DNA of 8,802 nt, from the NCBI GenBank assembly GCA_002509495.1, contig DAEV01000055.1:176-8977 (forward strand), read 5' to 3'. The notes beneath the pieces were generated by a model, which made no database searches, was not told where the DNA came from, and was given only the letters and a program-made list of their open reading frames with translations. Of this stretch, positions 1-5,509 are shown piece by piece (positions within the stretch are counted from its first letter, which is position 1; each line of letters opens with the position of its first letter). This DNA is from Methanolinea sp. UBA473. Lineage in GTDB: Archaea > Halobacteriota > Methanomicrobia > Methanomicrobiales > Methanospirillaceae. The position numbers and the translations under genes were made by a program.

Positions 1-74
1 TACTCCTCAAACTCGTTCAGAGCCCGAAGGAAACCGGGAACCCTGGTGCTCCTCAAACCGTTCAGAGTTCGCAG
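1..74. repeat. Imperfect direct repeat of about 46-base period
   Basis: The ten bases CTCCTCAAAC occur at 3-12 and again at 49-58. Both are followed by CGTTCAGAG (the first copy has one extra T), and weaker similarity continues to about 40 and 90. The period is 46 bases. The first copy lies at the window edge, so further copies may exist to the left. Nothing resembling CRISPR spacing or a known insertion-sequence end is seen. Confidence 0.5.
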
Positions 75-513
75 CGAATCGCGGATTCCGGGGAGGGGGA
101 TGTGGAGAATCATAGAACGACCGGGGACTTGGTTCGGATCGCCCGGGATACTTGGATTCGTTCCCGTCGGGCAGGCGAATCCCTGCCTGGAATCCGGCCA
201 GATCCGCAACTCGCCTGGAGATCTGGGGGAACCTTCGTTGAGAGCCCCACGATCCGGCGACCCGTTGTTGGACATGCTGCATTCGCTCGGGAGAAAAGTA
301 CCGGTCTTCGAAATGGAACCTGCAGGCCTGATTCGGGTCTCCTGGAACACATGGGAAAGATGCTCGGGGTCCTTTCACAGGGGTGTAGGGTGTGGGAAGG
401 GTTCGGGATCCGGATCATCCTTTTTGGGAACTCCGGCAGGCCGGATCTTTTAAATGAGCCGGATCAGGAACCACCCGGGGATCGTTTGCGGTTTTAATGC
501 AGGAGGGAATGCC

Positions 514-801
514 GTGTCCCTCTCATTGTGCGTCCGGCTCTTAGAATACTATCCGTTCGGCAAGGACCAGGAGAGGGCTCCCCCCCCATCCCCCGGGCGA
601 ATGCCGGCGATTCTCCGTGAATTCATCCATCCGATTTATTTTATTCCCACACCCTCGTCGACGAAATGTCCAGCCCCCTTAACCCGGGATCGATCTTTTC
701 TTGCGAGGAATTCGAAAAAGCGTGCGGATGAGATCCGGGATCTCACCATGCTCACCGGGGATCTCCATTTCAAGGGGATCGAAGGGGCTATTCTCGTTTA
801 A
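514..801 (+). CDS. Possible small protein of 95 residues, function unknown
   Basis: I do not recognise this protein. It is listed because its start signals are good: AGGAGGG at 501-507 lies 6 bases before a GTG at 514, and a TATA-like TTTTAAAT at 448-455 lies at a plausible distance further upstream. The frame is open for 95 codons, and about 60 percent of third positions are G or C by hand count, only mildly biased. The N-terminal 20 residues are fairly hydrophobic (SLSLCVRLLEYY). The middle is proline-rich, partly encoded by a C-run, and the C-terminal third is charged and helix-like (NSKKRADEIRDL). The stop overlaps a TTTAAA sequence that could serve the next small frame. It may well be a chance frame. 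Confidence 0.22.
   Translation: MSLSLCVRLLEYYPFGKDQERAPPPSPGRMPAILREFIHPIYFIPTPSSTKCPAPLTRDRSFLARNSKKRADEIRDLTMLTGDLHFKGIEGAILV
729..745. repeat. 17-base perfect palindrome
   Basis: TGAGATCC, a central G, then GGATCTCA form an 8-base perfect inverted repeat. A related GGGGATCTCC lies 21 bases downstream, at 758-767. It could be a hairpin or an operator-like site. It lies inside the uncertain frame at 514-801. Confidence 0.45.
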
Positions 802-844
802 ACCCCACGGATCCCGGTTCATCGGTGCAGCGGGAGGAAACCAC

Positions 845-946
845 GTGCGGAGCATTCCGGAAAGGGAGGGGCCGCTGTTAATTGCTGTTCAGCTCGACAG
901 CCACTCATCCTGTTTCCCGTCCGGATCGACTGGAAATGCCCTGTAA
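845..946 (+). CDS. Possible small protein of 33 residues, function unknown
   Basis: This is not a recognised family. GGGAGG at 832-837 sits 7 bases before a GTG at 845, and GTTTAAAC at 795-802 could be its TATA box. The frame runs 33 codons to a TAA at 944-946. That stop lies at the left arm of a 9-base inverted repeat (935-973), a position where a transcript-end hairpin could sit. The translation begins MRSIPEREGPLLIAVQL and ends in a serine-rich tail. No homologue is known to me, and a chance combination of signals cannot be excluded. Confidence 0.18.
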   Translation: MRSIPEREGPLLIAVQLDSHSSCFPSGSTGNAL

Positions 947-973
947 TTTCCAACGGAGAAGAATCAGGGCATT
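935..973. repeat. 9-base inverted repeat, possible hairpin
   Basis: AATGCCCTG at 935-943 is perfectly complementary to CAGGGCATT at 965-973, with 21 bases between the arms. No T-tract follows, so a classical terminator is not supported, but its position over the stop codon of the small frame at 845-946 is suggestive. Confidence 0.45.
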
Positions 974-1431
974 GCAGATCTAAGCGTAGTCAAACGATAC
1001 GATGCCGGATACCGGGCATTCGCTCGGGGAACAGGACTTCCGGATGGTTGGCGACATCCCTCATTGATCGGCATTTACTCCCTCCCCCCGCCTGGAAACG
1101 GTGGTGGCGATCCGTTCGACCAGATCACTTTCACCCTGCCTGCCGGGGGTTTTTATCCGGTCTTCCCTACCTCTTCTTTGTCTGTATCGATGCCACCTTA
1201 CGATGCAGACCCGAAAGGTACAGAGAGGTAACACTGCCAGTCAACAAGATACCTGGAATGACGTGGATCCCGGTACCCCCTGTTCCGGGAGTCCCCTCTT
1301 TTCTCTCTGTTTCCCCTGGACCCTGAAACCAAAATAATCGATTTTCATCCGCTATTTGTGAAAAAACAATTGATTCTTACTGTTTCTTTGCCTGTCATGG
1401 TGACCGGGTCAATTTTTGATAAACTATATGT

Positions 1432-1462
1432 TGCTATATAATATCTTGGGAACTCATCATTC
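1432..1462 (+). promoter_or_regulatory. TATA-box promoter with block shared with the operon promoter at 4071
   Basis: TGCTATATA at 1432-1440 lies in an AT-rich patch and fits an archaeal TATA box. The following GGAACTCATCATTC (1449-1462) matches GGAAATCATCATTC at 4083-4096 in 13 of 14 bases, and the same nine-base TGCTATATA precedes that copy at 4071-4079. The gap between the two parts is 8 bases here and 3 bases there. A start of transcription near 1460-1466 would be expected from usual archaeal spacing; this is inference. Confidence 0.45.
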
Positions 1463-1485
1463 CGCAATCGCAAAACGGAGACCGG

Positions 1486-1575
1486 GTGAAGGAGTTTTCG
1501 TTACGCTTCCAGAAGAGGGGGCCGCTGGCGGCAGACGTAAGGGCTGTGGATGATACCCCGCGGGACACTCCATAA
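1486..1575 (+). CDS. Candidate 29-residue small protein behind a full set of expression signals
   Basis: A GTG at 1486 is preceded by CGGAG (1476-1480) at a 5-base spacing, and by the TATA box at 1432-1440, so promoter, ribosome site and start line up. The frame runs 29 codons to a TAA at 1573-1575. The product starts MKEFSLRFQKRGPLAADV, is basic in the first half, acidic and proline-containing in the second, and has no membrane segment. About two thirds of third codon positions are G or C. I recognise no family. It could be a true small protein, a leader peptide, or the remnant of a longer gene, since the frame stays open upstream through the TATA box. Confidence 0.33.
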   Translation: MKEFSLRFQKRGPLAADVRAVDDTPRDTP

Positions 1576-1602
1576 AGTGACGATTGGGATCTGAAAAGAG
1601 TA

Positions 1603-1654
1603 GGTGGCCGGAGCTGCGACGGAACGAAATTCTCCGTTGCGGGAGAATACCACC
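1603..1654 (+). ncRNA. Stem-loop downstream of the small frame; possible structured RNA or transcript end
   Basis: GGTGG (1603-1607) pairs with CCACC (1650-1654), enclosing a perfect 7-base hairpin, ATTCTCC (1629-1635) with GGAGAAT (1642-1648). Longer-range pairing is possible between GATACCC at 1551-1557 and GGGTATC at 1711-1717. No conserved core of RNase P RNA, SRP RNA, tRNA or a riboswitch known to me is present. RNA function is speculative. Confidence 0.18.
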
Positions 1655-1828
1655 CACGGTTCGGTAAGGTGCATCCCCCGTATTGCCGGGCCGGAGGCCT
1701 GTATCTCACCCGGGTATCGCATTCCAGGACACGATCTCCCCCCGTTCCCGGGAATCCCCGTCAAATCCGGTGATCACAACTTCACCGATCGCCCGATTGT
1801 GATGACTTGTTGGATTGGACTGAAACGG

Positions 1829-1846
1829 ACAGGAGTTATTTCCTGT
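1829..1846 (-). terminator. Hairpin over the stop codon of the DUF3795-type gene
   Basis: ACAGGA at 1829-1834 pairs with TCCTGT at 1841-1846 around a 6-base loop, spanning the TAA of the minus-strand gene. It may help end or stabilise the transcript. No T-tract follows on the minus strand, so the call is weak. Confidence 0.25.
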
Positions 1847-2135
1847 TCCGGAGCACCCGTTCCATCCCTGCCAGGGTCTCCAGGGCCTCTGCCTCGTTCA
1901 TCTCCGGGTCCCTGAAACGGGTAAATTTTTCGCACATCAGGTCCGGGCATCTTCCGCAGTGCGGAAGCGAGCGCTCATTCATGCAGCAGTCGTATACCGG
2001 GCAGCATTCGACGCCCGCGTATCCGATCCAGAATGGTTTTCCCTCCGTCGGTTTGCATCCGGCACATTCGTTTCCGCGGTGATGACAATCGCTGCAGGAA
2101 TACCCGCACGGATTTTCTATCTTTTTCCCTGCCAT
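1836..2135 (-). CDS. Small cysteine-rich protein, DUF3795-type
   Basis: The 99-residue product is short, soluble and carries 12 cysteines. They occur in pairs and clusters: C10, C14 and C17 in a CGYSCSDC segment, C24 and C27, C44/C45, C50/C51, then C60, C63 and C68. This pattern, with a CGxxCxxC start and a CxxC-rich centre, matches the DUF3795 family of small archaeal and bacterial proteins of unknown function. The cysteines suggest binding of zinc or an iron-sulfur cluster, which is inference. The start at 2135 is chosen because AGGAGATC (2145-2152, minus strand) sits 9 bases upstream. A start 15 codons earlier (2180) is possible but would place that site inside the gene. The C-terminal 30 residues are charged and helical in character. 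It diverges from the response regulator. Confidence 0.8.
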   Translation of the reverse strand: MAGKKIENPCGYSCSDCHHRGNECAGCKPTEGKPFWIGYAGVECCPVYDCCMNERSLPHCGRCPDLMCEKFTRFRDPEMNEAEALETLAGMERVLRNRK

Positions 2136-2144
2136 GCGTTCGAA

Positions 2145-2152
2145 GATCTCCT
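2145..2152 (-). promoter_or_regulatory. Shine-Dalgarno site deciding the DUF3795-type start
   Basis: On the minus strand AGGAGATC lies 9 bases before the ATG at 2135. The same GGAGATC core precedes the gene at 4146, which supports this start over the upstream ATG at 2180. Confidence 0.6.
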
Positions 2153-2327
2153 GATAACAGAATAACGAAATGGCATGCATGCTGAAAGTGTGGGAAAGAT
2201 CCGCAGGAGCACCTTCTTCCGCTCCGGACCCGTGTGAGATGGGGGAGTTTATGGAAGGCCGACCGTAAAGCCGATCCGGGCAGCCGGTTGGTAAGAGTTC
2301 CGGTGATGCCAGGGGAAGTCACTTTTC

Positions 2328-2396
2328 GGAGCCGGCTCCCAATCGGAAGATCTGTCCCGCTACGTATTTTTGGATGGAGATAGAATGCTCTATACC
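2328..2396 (+). promoter_or_regulatory. Putative promoter region of the response regulator gene
   Basis: ATGCTCTATACC at 2385-2396 resembles the TGCTATATA boxes seen at 1432 and 4071 and would place transcription start roughly 10-20 bases before the ATG at 2431. Ahead of it lies a 12-base perfect palindrome, GGAGCCGGCTCC at 2328-2339, a candidate operator. The ribosome site is weak (GGGTG at 2421-2425), in line with a short leader. Confidence 0.35.
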
Positions 2397-2430
2397 TCAG
2401 GACGTTCCCTGACATTTCCCGGGTGTTTCC

Positions 2431-3894
2431 ATGATCACCGTCTTATTCGTAGATGACGAACCGGCACTCCTGGACGTTTCGCGGCTCTACATGGAAAAAA
2501 CCGGCGATCTGAAAGTGGAGCCCTGTTTCTCGGCAGAGCAGGCCATGGAGATGCTGAAGGCCCGGGCGTATGACGTGATCGTTTCCGACTACGAGATGCC
2601 CGGGATCGACGGGATCGAGTTCCTGAAAATCCTGCGAAACCTTGGAGACTTCACCCCTTTCATCATATTTACCGGGAAAGGTCGTGAACACGTGGTCATC
2701 GAAGCCTTAAACTGCGGGGCAGACTTCTACCTGCAGAAGGGTGGGGACCCCCGGTCCCAGTTCGCAGAACTCATCCACAAGATCCGGCTCGCGGTCCAGC
2801 GGAGGAAGGACGAACAATCGCTGCAGATCACCCGTTATTCTGTGGAAAAAGCTTCGATCCAGATCTACTGGCTGGACACGTCCGGCCGGTACATCTATGC
2901 CAACGAAGCCGCCTGCAGCGCTCTCGGCTATCGCATCGAGGAGCTTCTCCTCCTCACTATCGGGGACGTGGATACCTCGATCTCACGGGAGGAATGGGGG
3001 CGGTTCGTGGATCGCCTCCGCAATCACGGGTCCATCGTTCTGGAATCCCTCCATCTCACCAAAGATAAACGACTGGTTCCCGTGGAAGTTGCCTGTACAT
3101 ATTCGGAGTTCCAGGGCCGCGGGATCATTTTTGCTTATGCACGCAGGCACAGGGAACCCGCAGGGACTGTGAACGCACCTGCCGGAGTCCGGGGGCGCTG
3201 CAGGGCACGTTCCGGGGGGTCCCCCCGGATGTTCTTCGAGGTGACGGATTCCGGAGAAATTGTGTTCTGCAACCAGGCGGCGGCCGACCGAATCCGGGAT
3301 CGGGAGAATCCGGGGAATTTCCTCCCCACAATTCTAACGCTCTTCCCTGTGGAGAACCGTCCGCTGGTTTCCGGGATTCTTGACAGGGTAGTGCGGGAAG
3401 GCCCGCCGGAGATCCTATCCATACCCTTTTCCCAACGAGGGGACCCCCCTCTGGAAATTTCTTTCCAGGCATCCTACCTTCCTCCGGCAGCAGGGGTCCC
3501 CCATGTGATGCTCAGGGAGATGGAGACCTCTGAAGGTATGGGGTCTTTCCAGGAATCTGCCGGTCTATCCCCGCTCGGGCTGATGCTTCTCTCCGACACG
3601 ATCCAGGGATGCAATCCCGAAGCCTGCCGGCTCGTCGGACATCACCGCCCTGATCTGGTCGGGTCCACACTCCTTGACCTCTCTCCTCCCTATCAGCCCG
3701 ACGGCAGGGAATCCTCCCTCACCCTCCTGGAAAGATTCTACAGTGCCGGCACTATCCAGGCCTGTACATTTCCCTGGGTGTTCCGTTCGGAATCCGGCGA
3801 GCTCCGCCCCCTATACATCACTGCGACCCCGATCGAACACCTGGGAAGGAAGATGTTCCTGGTCGCCCTGACCAGGCCACGGTTGGACAGGTAG
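2431..3894 (+). CDS. Response regulator with REC domain and PAS sensory domains
   Basis: The 487-residue protein starts with a complete phosphoreceiver domain (about 1-122). Its acidic pocket is D8, D9 and E10, the phospho-acceptor is D53 in VSDYEMPGIDG, the switch threonine is T81 in FTGKG, and the conserved lysine is K103. A clear PAS domain follows at about 134-236 (YWLDTSGRYIYANEAACSALGY), then a more divergent one at about 266-362 (FFEVTDSGEIVFCNQAAADRI) and a third, weaker one at about 376-483. No histidine kinase, DNA-binding or other output domain is present, so the signal is probably passed by protein contact. REC-PAS proteins of this build are common in Methanomicrobiales. No partner kinase is in the window. 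The linker at 240-264 is Arg/Gly-rich and encoded by very GC-rich DNA with a strong palindrome. No membrane segment or signal peptide is seen, so the protein is cytoplasmic. Confidence 0.9.
   Translation: MITVLFVDDEPALLDVSRLYMEKTGDLKVEPCFSAEQAMEMLKARAYDVIVSDYEMPGIDGIEFLKILRNLGDFTPFIIFTGKGREHVVIEALNCGADFYLQKGGDPRSQFAELIHKIRLAVQRRKDEQSLQITRYSVEKASIQIYWLDTSGRYIYANEAACSALGYRIEELLLLTIGDVDTSISREEWGRFVDRLRNHGSIVLESLHLTKDKRLVPVEVACTYSEFQGRGIIFAYARRHREPAGTVNAPAGVRGRCRARSGGSPRMFFEVTDSGEIVFCNQAAADRIRDRENPGNFLPTILTLFPVENRPLVSGILDRVVREGPPEILSIPFSQRGDPPLEISFQASYLPPAAGVPHVMLREMETSEGMGSFQESAGLSPLGLMLLSDTIQGCNPEACRLVGHHRPDLVGSTLLDLSPPYQPDGRESSLTLLERFYSAGTIQACTFPWVFRSESGELRPLYITATPIEHLGRKMFLVALTRPRLDR
3211..3229. 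repeat. 19-base perfect palindrome inside the response regulator gene
   Basis: TCCGGGGGG, a central T, then CCCCCCGGA form a 9-base inverted repeat with G6 and C6 runs. It codes for the linker between the first and second PAS domains. It would form a strong hairpin with a very short loop and is a potential slippage spot, but the reading frame is intact on both sides. Confidence 0.6.
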
Positions 3895-3896
3895 AG

Positions 3897-3915
3897 CGAT
3901 CTCCTTCGGGGATCG
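3897..3915 (+). terminator. Hairpin just after the response regulator stop codon
   Basis: Starting 2 bases after the TAG, CGATCTCC pairs with GGGGATCG through a stem of up to 8 pairs (one T-G wobble) and a 3-base TTC loop. No T-run follows directly, so it may be an RNA-stabilising 3' hairpin rather than a terminator. The rest of the gap to 4145 is AT-richer and holds the next promoter. Confidence 0.35.
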
Positions 3916-4070
3916 TCAGGCGGATCCACCCCGCCAACGATTCTGCAGGAGTATCCATCCTGCACCGTTCCCCACACTCAAAATCTCTTCTAAAAATGCC
4001 TTGATTGAACAGAGAAGATAAAATTTCATTGATCCCGCGTTTATCGCCCCTATTAGTATAAACCTCATAA

Positions 4071-4096
4071 TGCTATATACTAGGAAATCATCATTC
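4071..4096 (+). promoter_or_regulatory. TATA-box promoter of the DUF5806-mobB-glmM operon
   Basis: TGCTATATA (4071-4079) lies in an AT-rich stretch about 67 bases before the first gene. It is followed by GGAAATCATCATTC (4083-4096), a block nearly identical to 1449-1462. Expected transcription start is near 4100-4105, giving a leader of about 40-45 bases. A second TATA-like element, AGTATAAAC at 4055-4063, could be used instead. Confidence 0.5.
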
Positions 4097-4133
4097 TGAT
4101 CATCGGGGCATTGAGGAACAGCCCCCTGCACTC

Positions 4134-4141
4134 TGGAGATC
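4134..4141 (+). promoter_or_regulatory. Shine-Dalgarno site of the first operon gene
   Basis: TGGAGATC ends 4 bases before the ATG at 4146 and is the strongest ribosome site of the operon. The two downstream genes overlap their predecessors and have weaker sites. Confidence 0.55.
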
Positions 4142-4145
4142 TTCT

Positions 4146-4778
4146 ATGCGGACTCAATTCTCGCAGGACGACGTGAACAAGTACCGGAAGTTCAAGAAGG
4201 TGGACGGGGCCACCTACAGGAAAGTGAACCAGTTCCTGCGGAAACGCACCTACATCACCGCCAGGGAATGGGCCATCGCAAGGCTCTGCACCGATTTCCG
4301 CACCCGGAGCGGCGCAGAGATGACGTTCATCGGGCAACGCCTCCCGGAACTCGTGCCCTTCATGACGGAACCGTATACCCCCCAGGCGGTGAACCAGGCC
4401 CGCAACTCGTTCAAAAAGAAGGTGTACAAGTCCGGGGCGACATTTTTTTACGGTGCGATGTGCGGGTTCCTCACCAGCGAAGAACTGGATGACCTGCTAT
4501 TCGAAGCGAGCGAAGTGGCCAGGTTCCTCCTCGAAGTCGAGCGGACTTCCCTCGATATCGACGAGGAGATCGAGATCGAGGATCGCATCACGGAGGTGAT
4601 GAGGAACGTGGGGGAATCTGCCGCCCGGATCCTCCATGCGAGAATGCATGAGGAAGAGAGCGGGACAGAGAGCCCGGCCCCCGGTGCGGAACCGGGCCCT
4701 CCGGCCGAGGCCGGAGTACGGGACATACCCGGAGATACTGAGGAAGGCGATCCGCATGGCGGAGGAGGATCCGCATGA
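4146..4778 (+). CDS. Archaeal conserved protein of unknown function (DUF5806-like)
   Basis: The 210-residue product resembles a conserved euryarchaeal family that I believe is DUF5806; I assign the name from memory of its conserved stretch. The best-kept part is residues 12-95, with YRKVNQFLRKRTYITAREW (23-41), MTFIGQRLPELVPFM (59-73) and YTPQAVNQARNSF (77-89). It is rich in basic residues and predicted helices. A DNA-binding or nucleic-acid role would fit this composition but is inference. Residues 111-165 are helical and acidic (DIDEEIEIED). The last 40 residues are a low-complexity Pro/Gly/Glu tail, probably disordered. It is the first gene of the operon: its TGA overlaps the mobB ATG as ATGA at 4775-4778, implying translational coupling. 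No membrane segment or signal peptide is visible. Confidence 0.8.
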   Translation: MRTQFSQDDVNKYRKFKKVDGATYRKVNQFLRKRTYITAREWAIARLCTDFRTRSGAEMTFIGQRLPELVPFMTEPYTPQAVNQARNSFKKKVYKSGATFFYGAMCGFLTSEELDDLLFEASEVARFLLEVERTSLDIDEEIEIEDRITEVMRNVGESAARILHARMHEEESGTESPAPGAEPGPPAEAGVRDIPGDTEEGDPHGGGGSA

Positions 4779-5509
4779 GGATCGTCCATATTGCCGGGCT
4801 TTCGGGTTCCGGGAAGACCACCTTTATCCGTCGCCTCCTTCCCCTCCTGCAGGAGATCGGGCCGGTCGCGGTGATCAAGCACATGGGCCACCACGTCCAC
4901 GCTCTCGACCCGGGGAAGGACACCACGGTCTTCTTCGACGCAGGGATCGTTGCTTCGGTAGGAATCGATCCGGAAAAGTCGGTCATGGTCGTGCGTGAAC
5001 CCTCGCTTCCACTCGTGCTCACGTCCGTAAGCTGCCTCGGGATAGAGAATACCGTGATCGAGGGCTTCAAATTCCTGCCCATCCCAAAAGTCGTGATCGG
5101 GGACTATCCCGGAGCCAGCGGGGTGATCCTGAAAAACCCGTCCCCCCGGGATGTGATCGGGGCCCTCCCACGGTTCGCAGAATTCCATACCATGGATAGC
5201 GTCACCAGGGAGCTCGCGCCGGAATCGCGCGCAGTTGCCGCTGCCGCATGGACCCTTACCCTCCAGGGTGAAATGAGAGAGGTTTATCAGCAATTTTCCC
5301 CAATTGAGAAGGAGATAAGAAAGGCGGCCGGGTCGATGCCGGGGCACGTGCGGGTCCGTGTCCGCATTCACCCGGGCCATCTCTTCGGAGGGGAGGATAC
5401 CGTCCTAATGGCGGTGGGAGCAGATTCCCACGCCTGCGCCATTACTGCGCTGACGGTATTGCGGAAGCATCTCCCTCCTGCCCTCCTTAGCGGTCAAGAG
5501 GCACAGTGA
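4775..5509 (+). CDS. mobB: MobB-type GTPase of molybdopterin cofactor synthesis with a MoaE-like C-terminal segment
   Basis: MobB is a P-loop GTPase that assists MobA in attaching a nucleotide to molybdopterin; in methanogens the cofactor serves formylmethanofuran and formate dehydrogenases. Residues 1-130 carry the Walker A motif GLSGSGKT (8-15), the MobB signature VIKHMGHH (33-40) and DPGKDT (45-50). Residues about 164-235 resemble the C-terminal half of MoaE, the large subunit of molybdopterin synthase: VRVRIHPGHLFGGEDTVLMA (194-212 region) and a following helix. MobB-MoaE fusions are known in archaea. Here the segment looks reduced: the N-terminal half of MoaE is not evident, and the usual C-terminal lysine motif (IWKKE-like) is replaced by PALLSG. 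K231 may correspond to the other conserved lysine. The tail may therefore be structural rather than catalytic. It overlaps both neighbours (ATGA and GTGA). Confidence 0.85.
   Translation: MRIVHIAGLSGSGKTTFIRRLLPLLQEIGPVAVIKHMGHHVHALDPGKDTTVFFDAGIVASVGIDPEKSVMVVREPSLPLVLTSVSCLGIENTVIEGFKFLPIPKVVIGDYPGASGVILKNPSPRDVIGALPRFAEFHTMDSVTRELAPESRAVAAAAWTLTLQGEMREVYQQFSPIEKEIRKAAGSMPGHVRVRVRIHPGHLFGGEDTVLMAVGADSHACAITALTVLRKHLPPALLSGQEAQ

Larger units (their letters stand above)
1..1431. other. Long stretch without a recognisable conserved gene
   Basis: No frame on either strand gives a protein I recognise, and most open frames here have proline/arginine/serine-rich translations typical of unselected GC-rich DNA. 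What can be seen is the edge repeat (1-74), a short CCGG hairpin with a T-rich tail (432-452), a C-rich run (580-594), palindromes at 655-664 and 729-745, an inverted repeat at 935-973, a 13-base repeat GCATTCGCTCGGG at 279-291 and 1016-1028, and an AT-rich patch at about 1330-1440. Two short frames with good start signals are listed separately. The stretch could be decayed sequence, a regulatory or RNA-coding region, or hold unrecognised small genes. Confidence 0.5.

Noticed and set aside
129..145. GGTTCGGATCGCCC resembling a tRNA T-arm
   Set aside because: No matching acceptor, D or anticodon stems could be found around it.
7..497. Several overlapping open frames on both strands at the left end
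   Set aside because: No frame stands out, translations are Pro/Arg/Ser-rich, and no convincing start signals were found.
1048..1337. Open frames beginning at 1048 and 1101
   Set aside because: Start codons are TTG and GTG without ribosome sites, and the translations look like noise.
1460..1800. RNase P RNA or SRP RNA in the region without genes
   Set aside because: The conserved core sequences of either RNA were looked for and not seen.
1799..1821. Box C-like GTGATGA followed by CTGA, as in a C/D box guide RNA
   Set aside because: Spacing does not give the paired C/D and C'/D' boxes of archaeal guide RNAs, and the region overlaps the end of a gene.
4448..5380. A 310-codon open frame on the minus strand opposite the DUF5806-like and mobB genes
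   Set aside because: It overlaps two well-supported genes completely, its translation matches no family, and open antisense frames are common in GC-rich genes.
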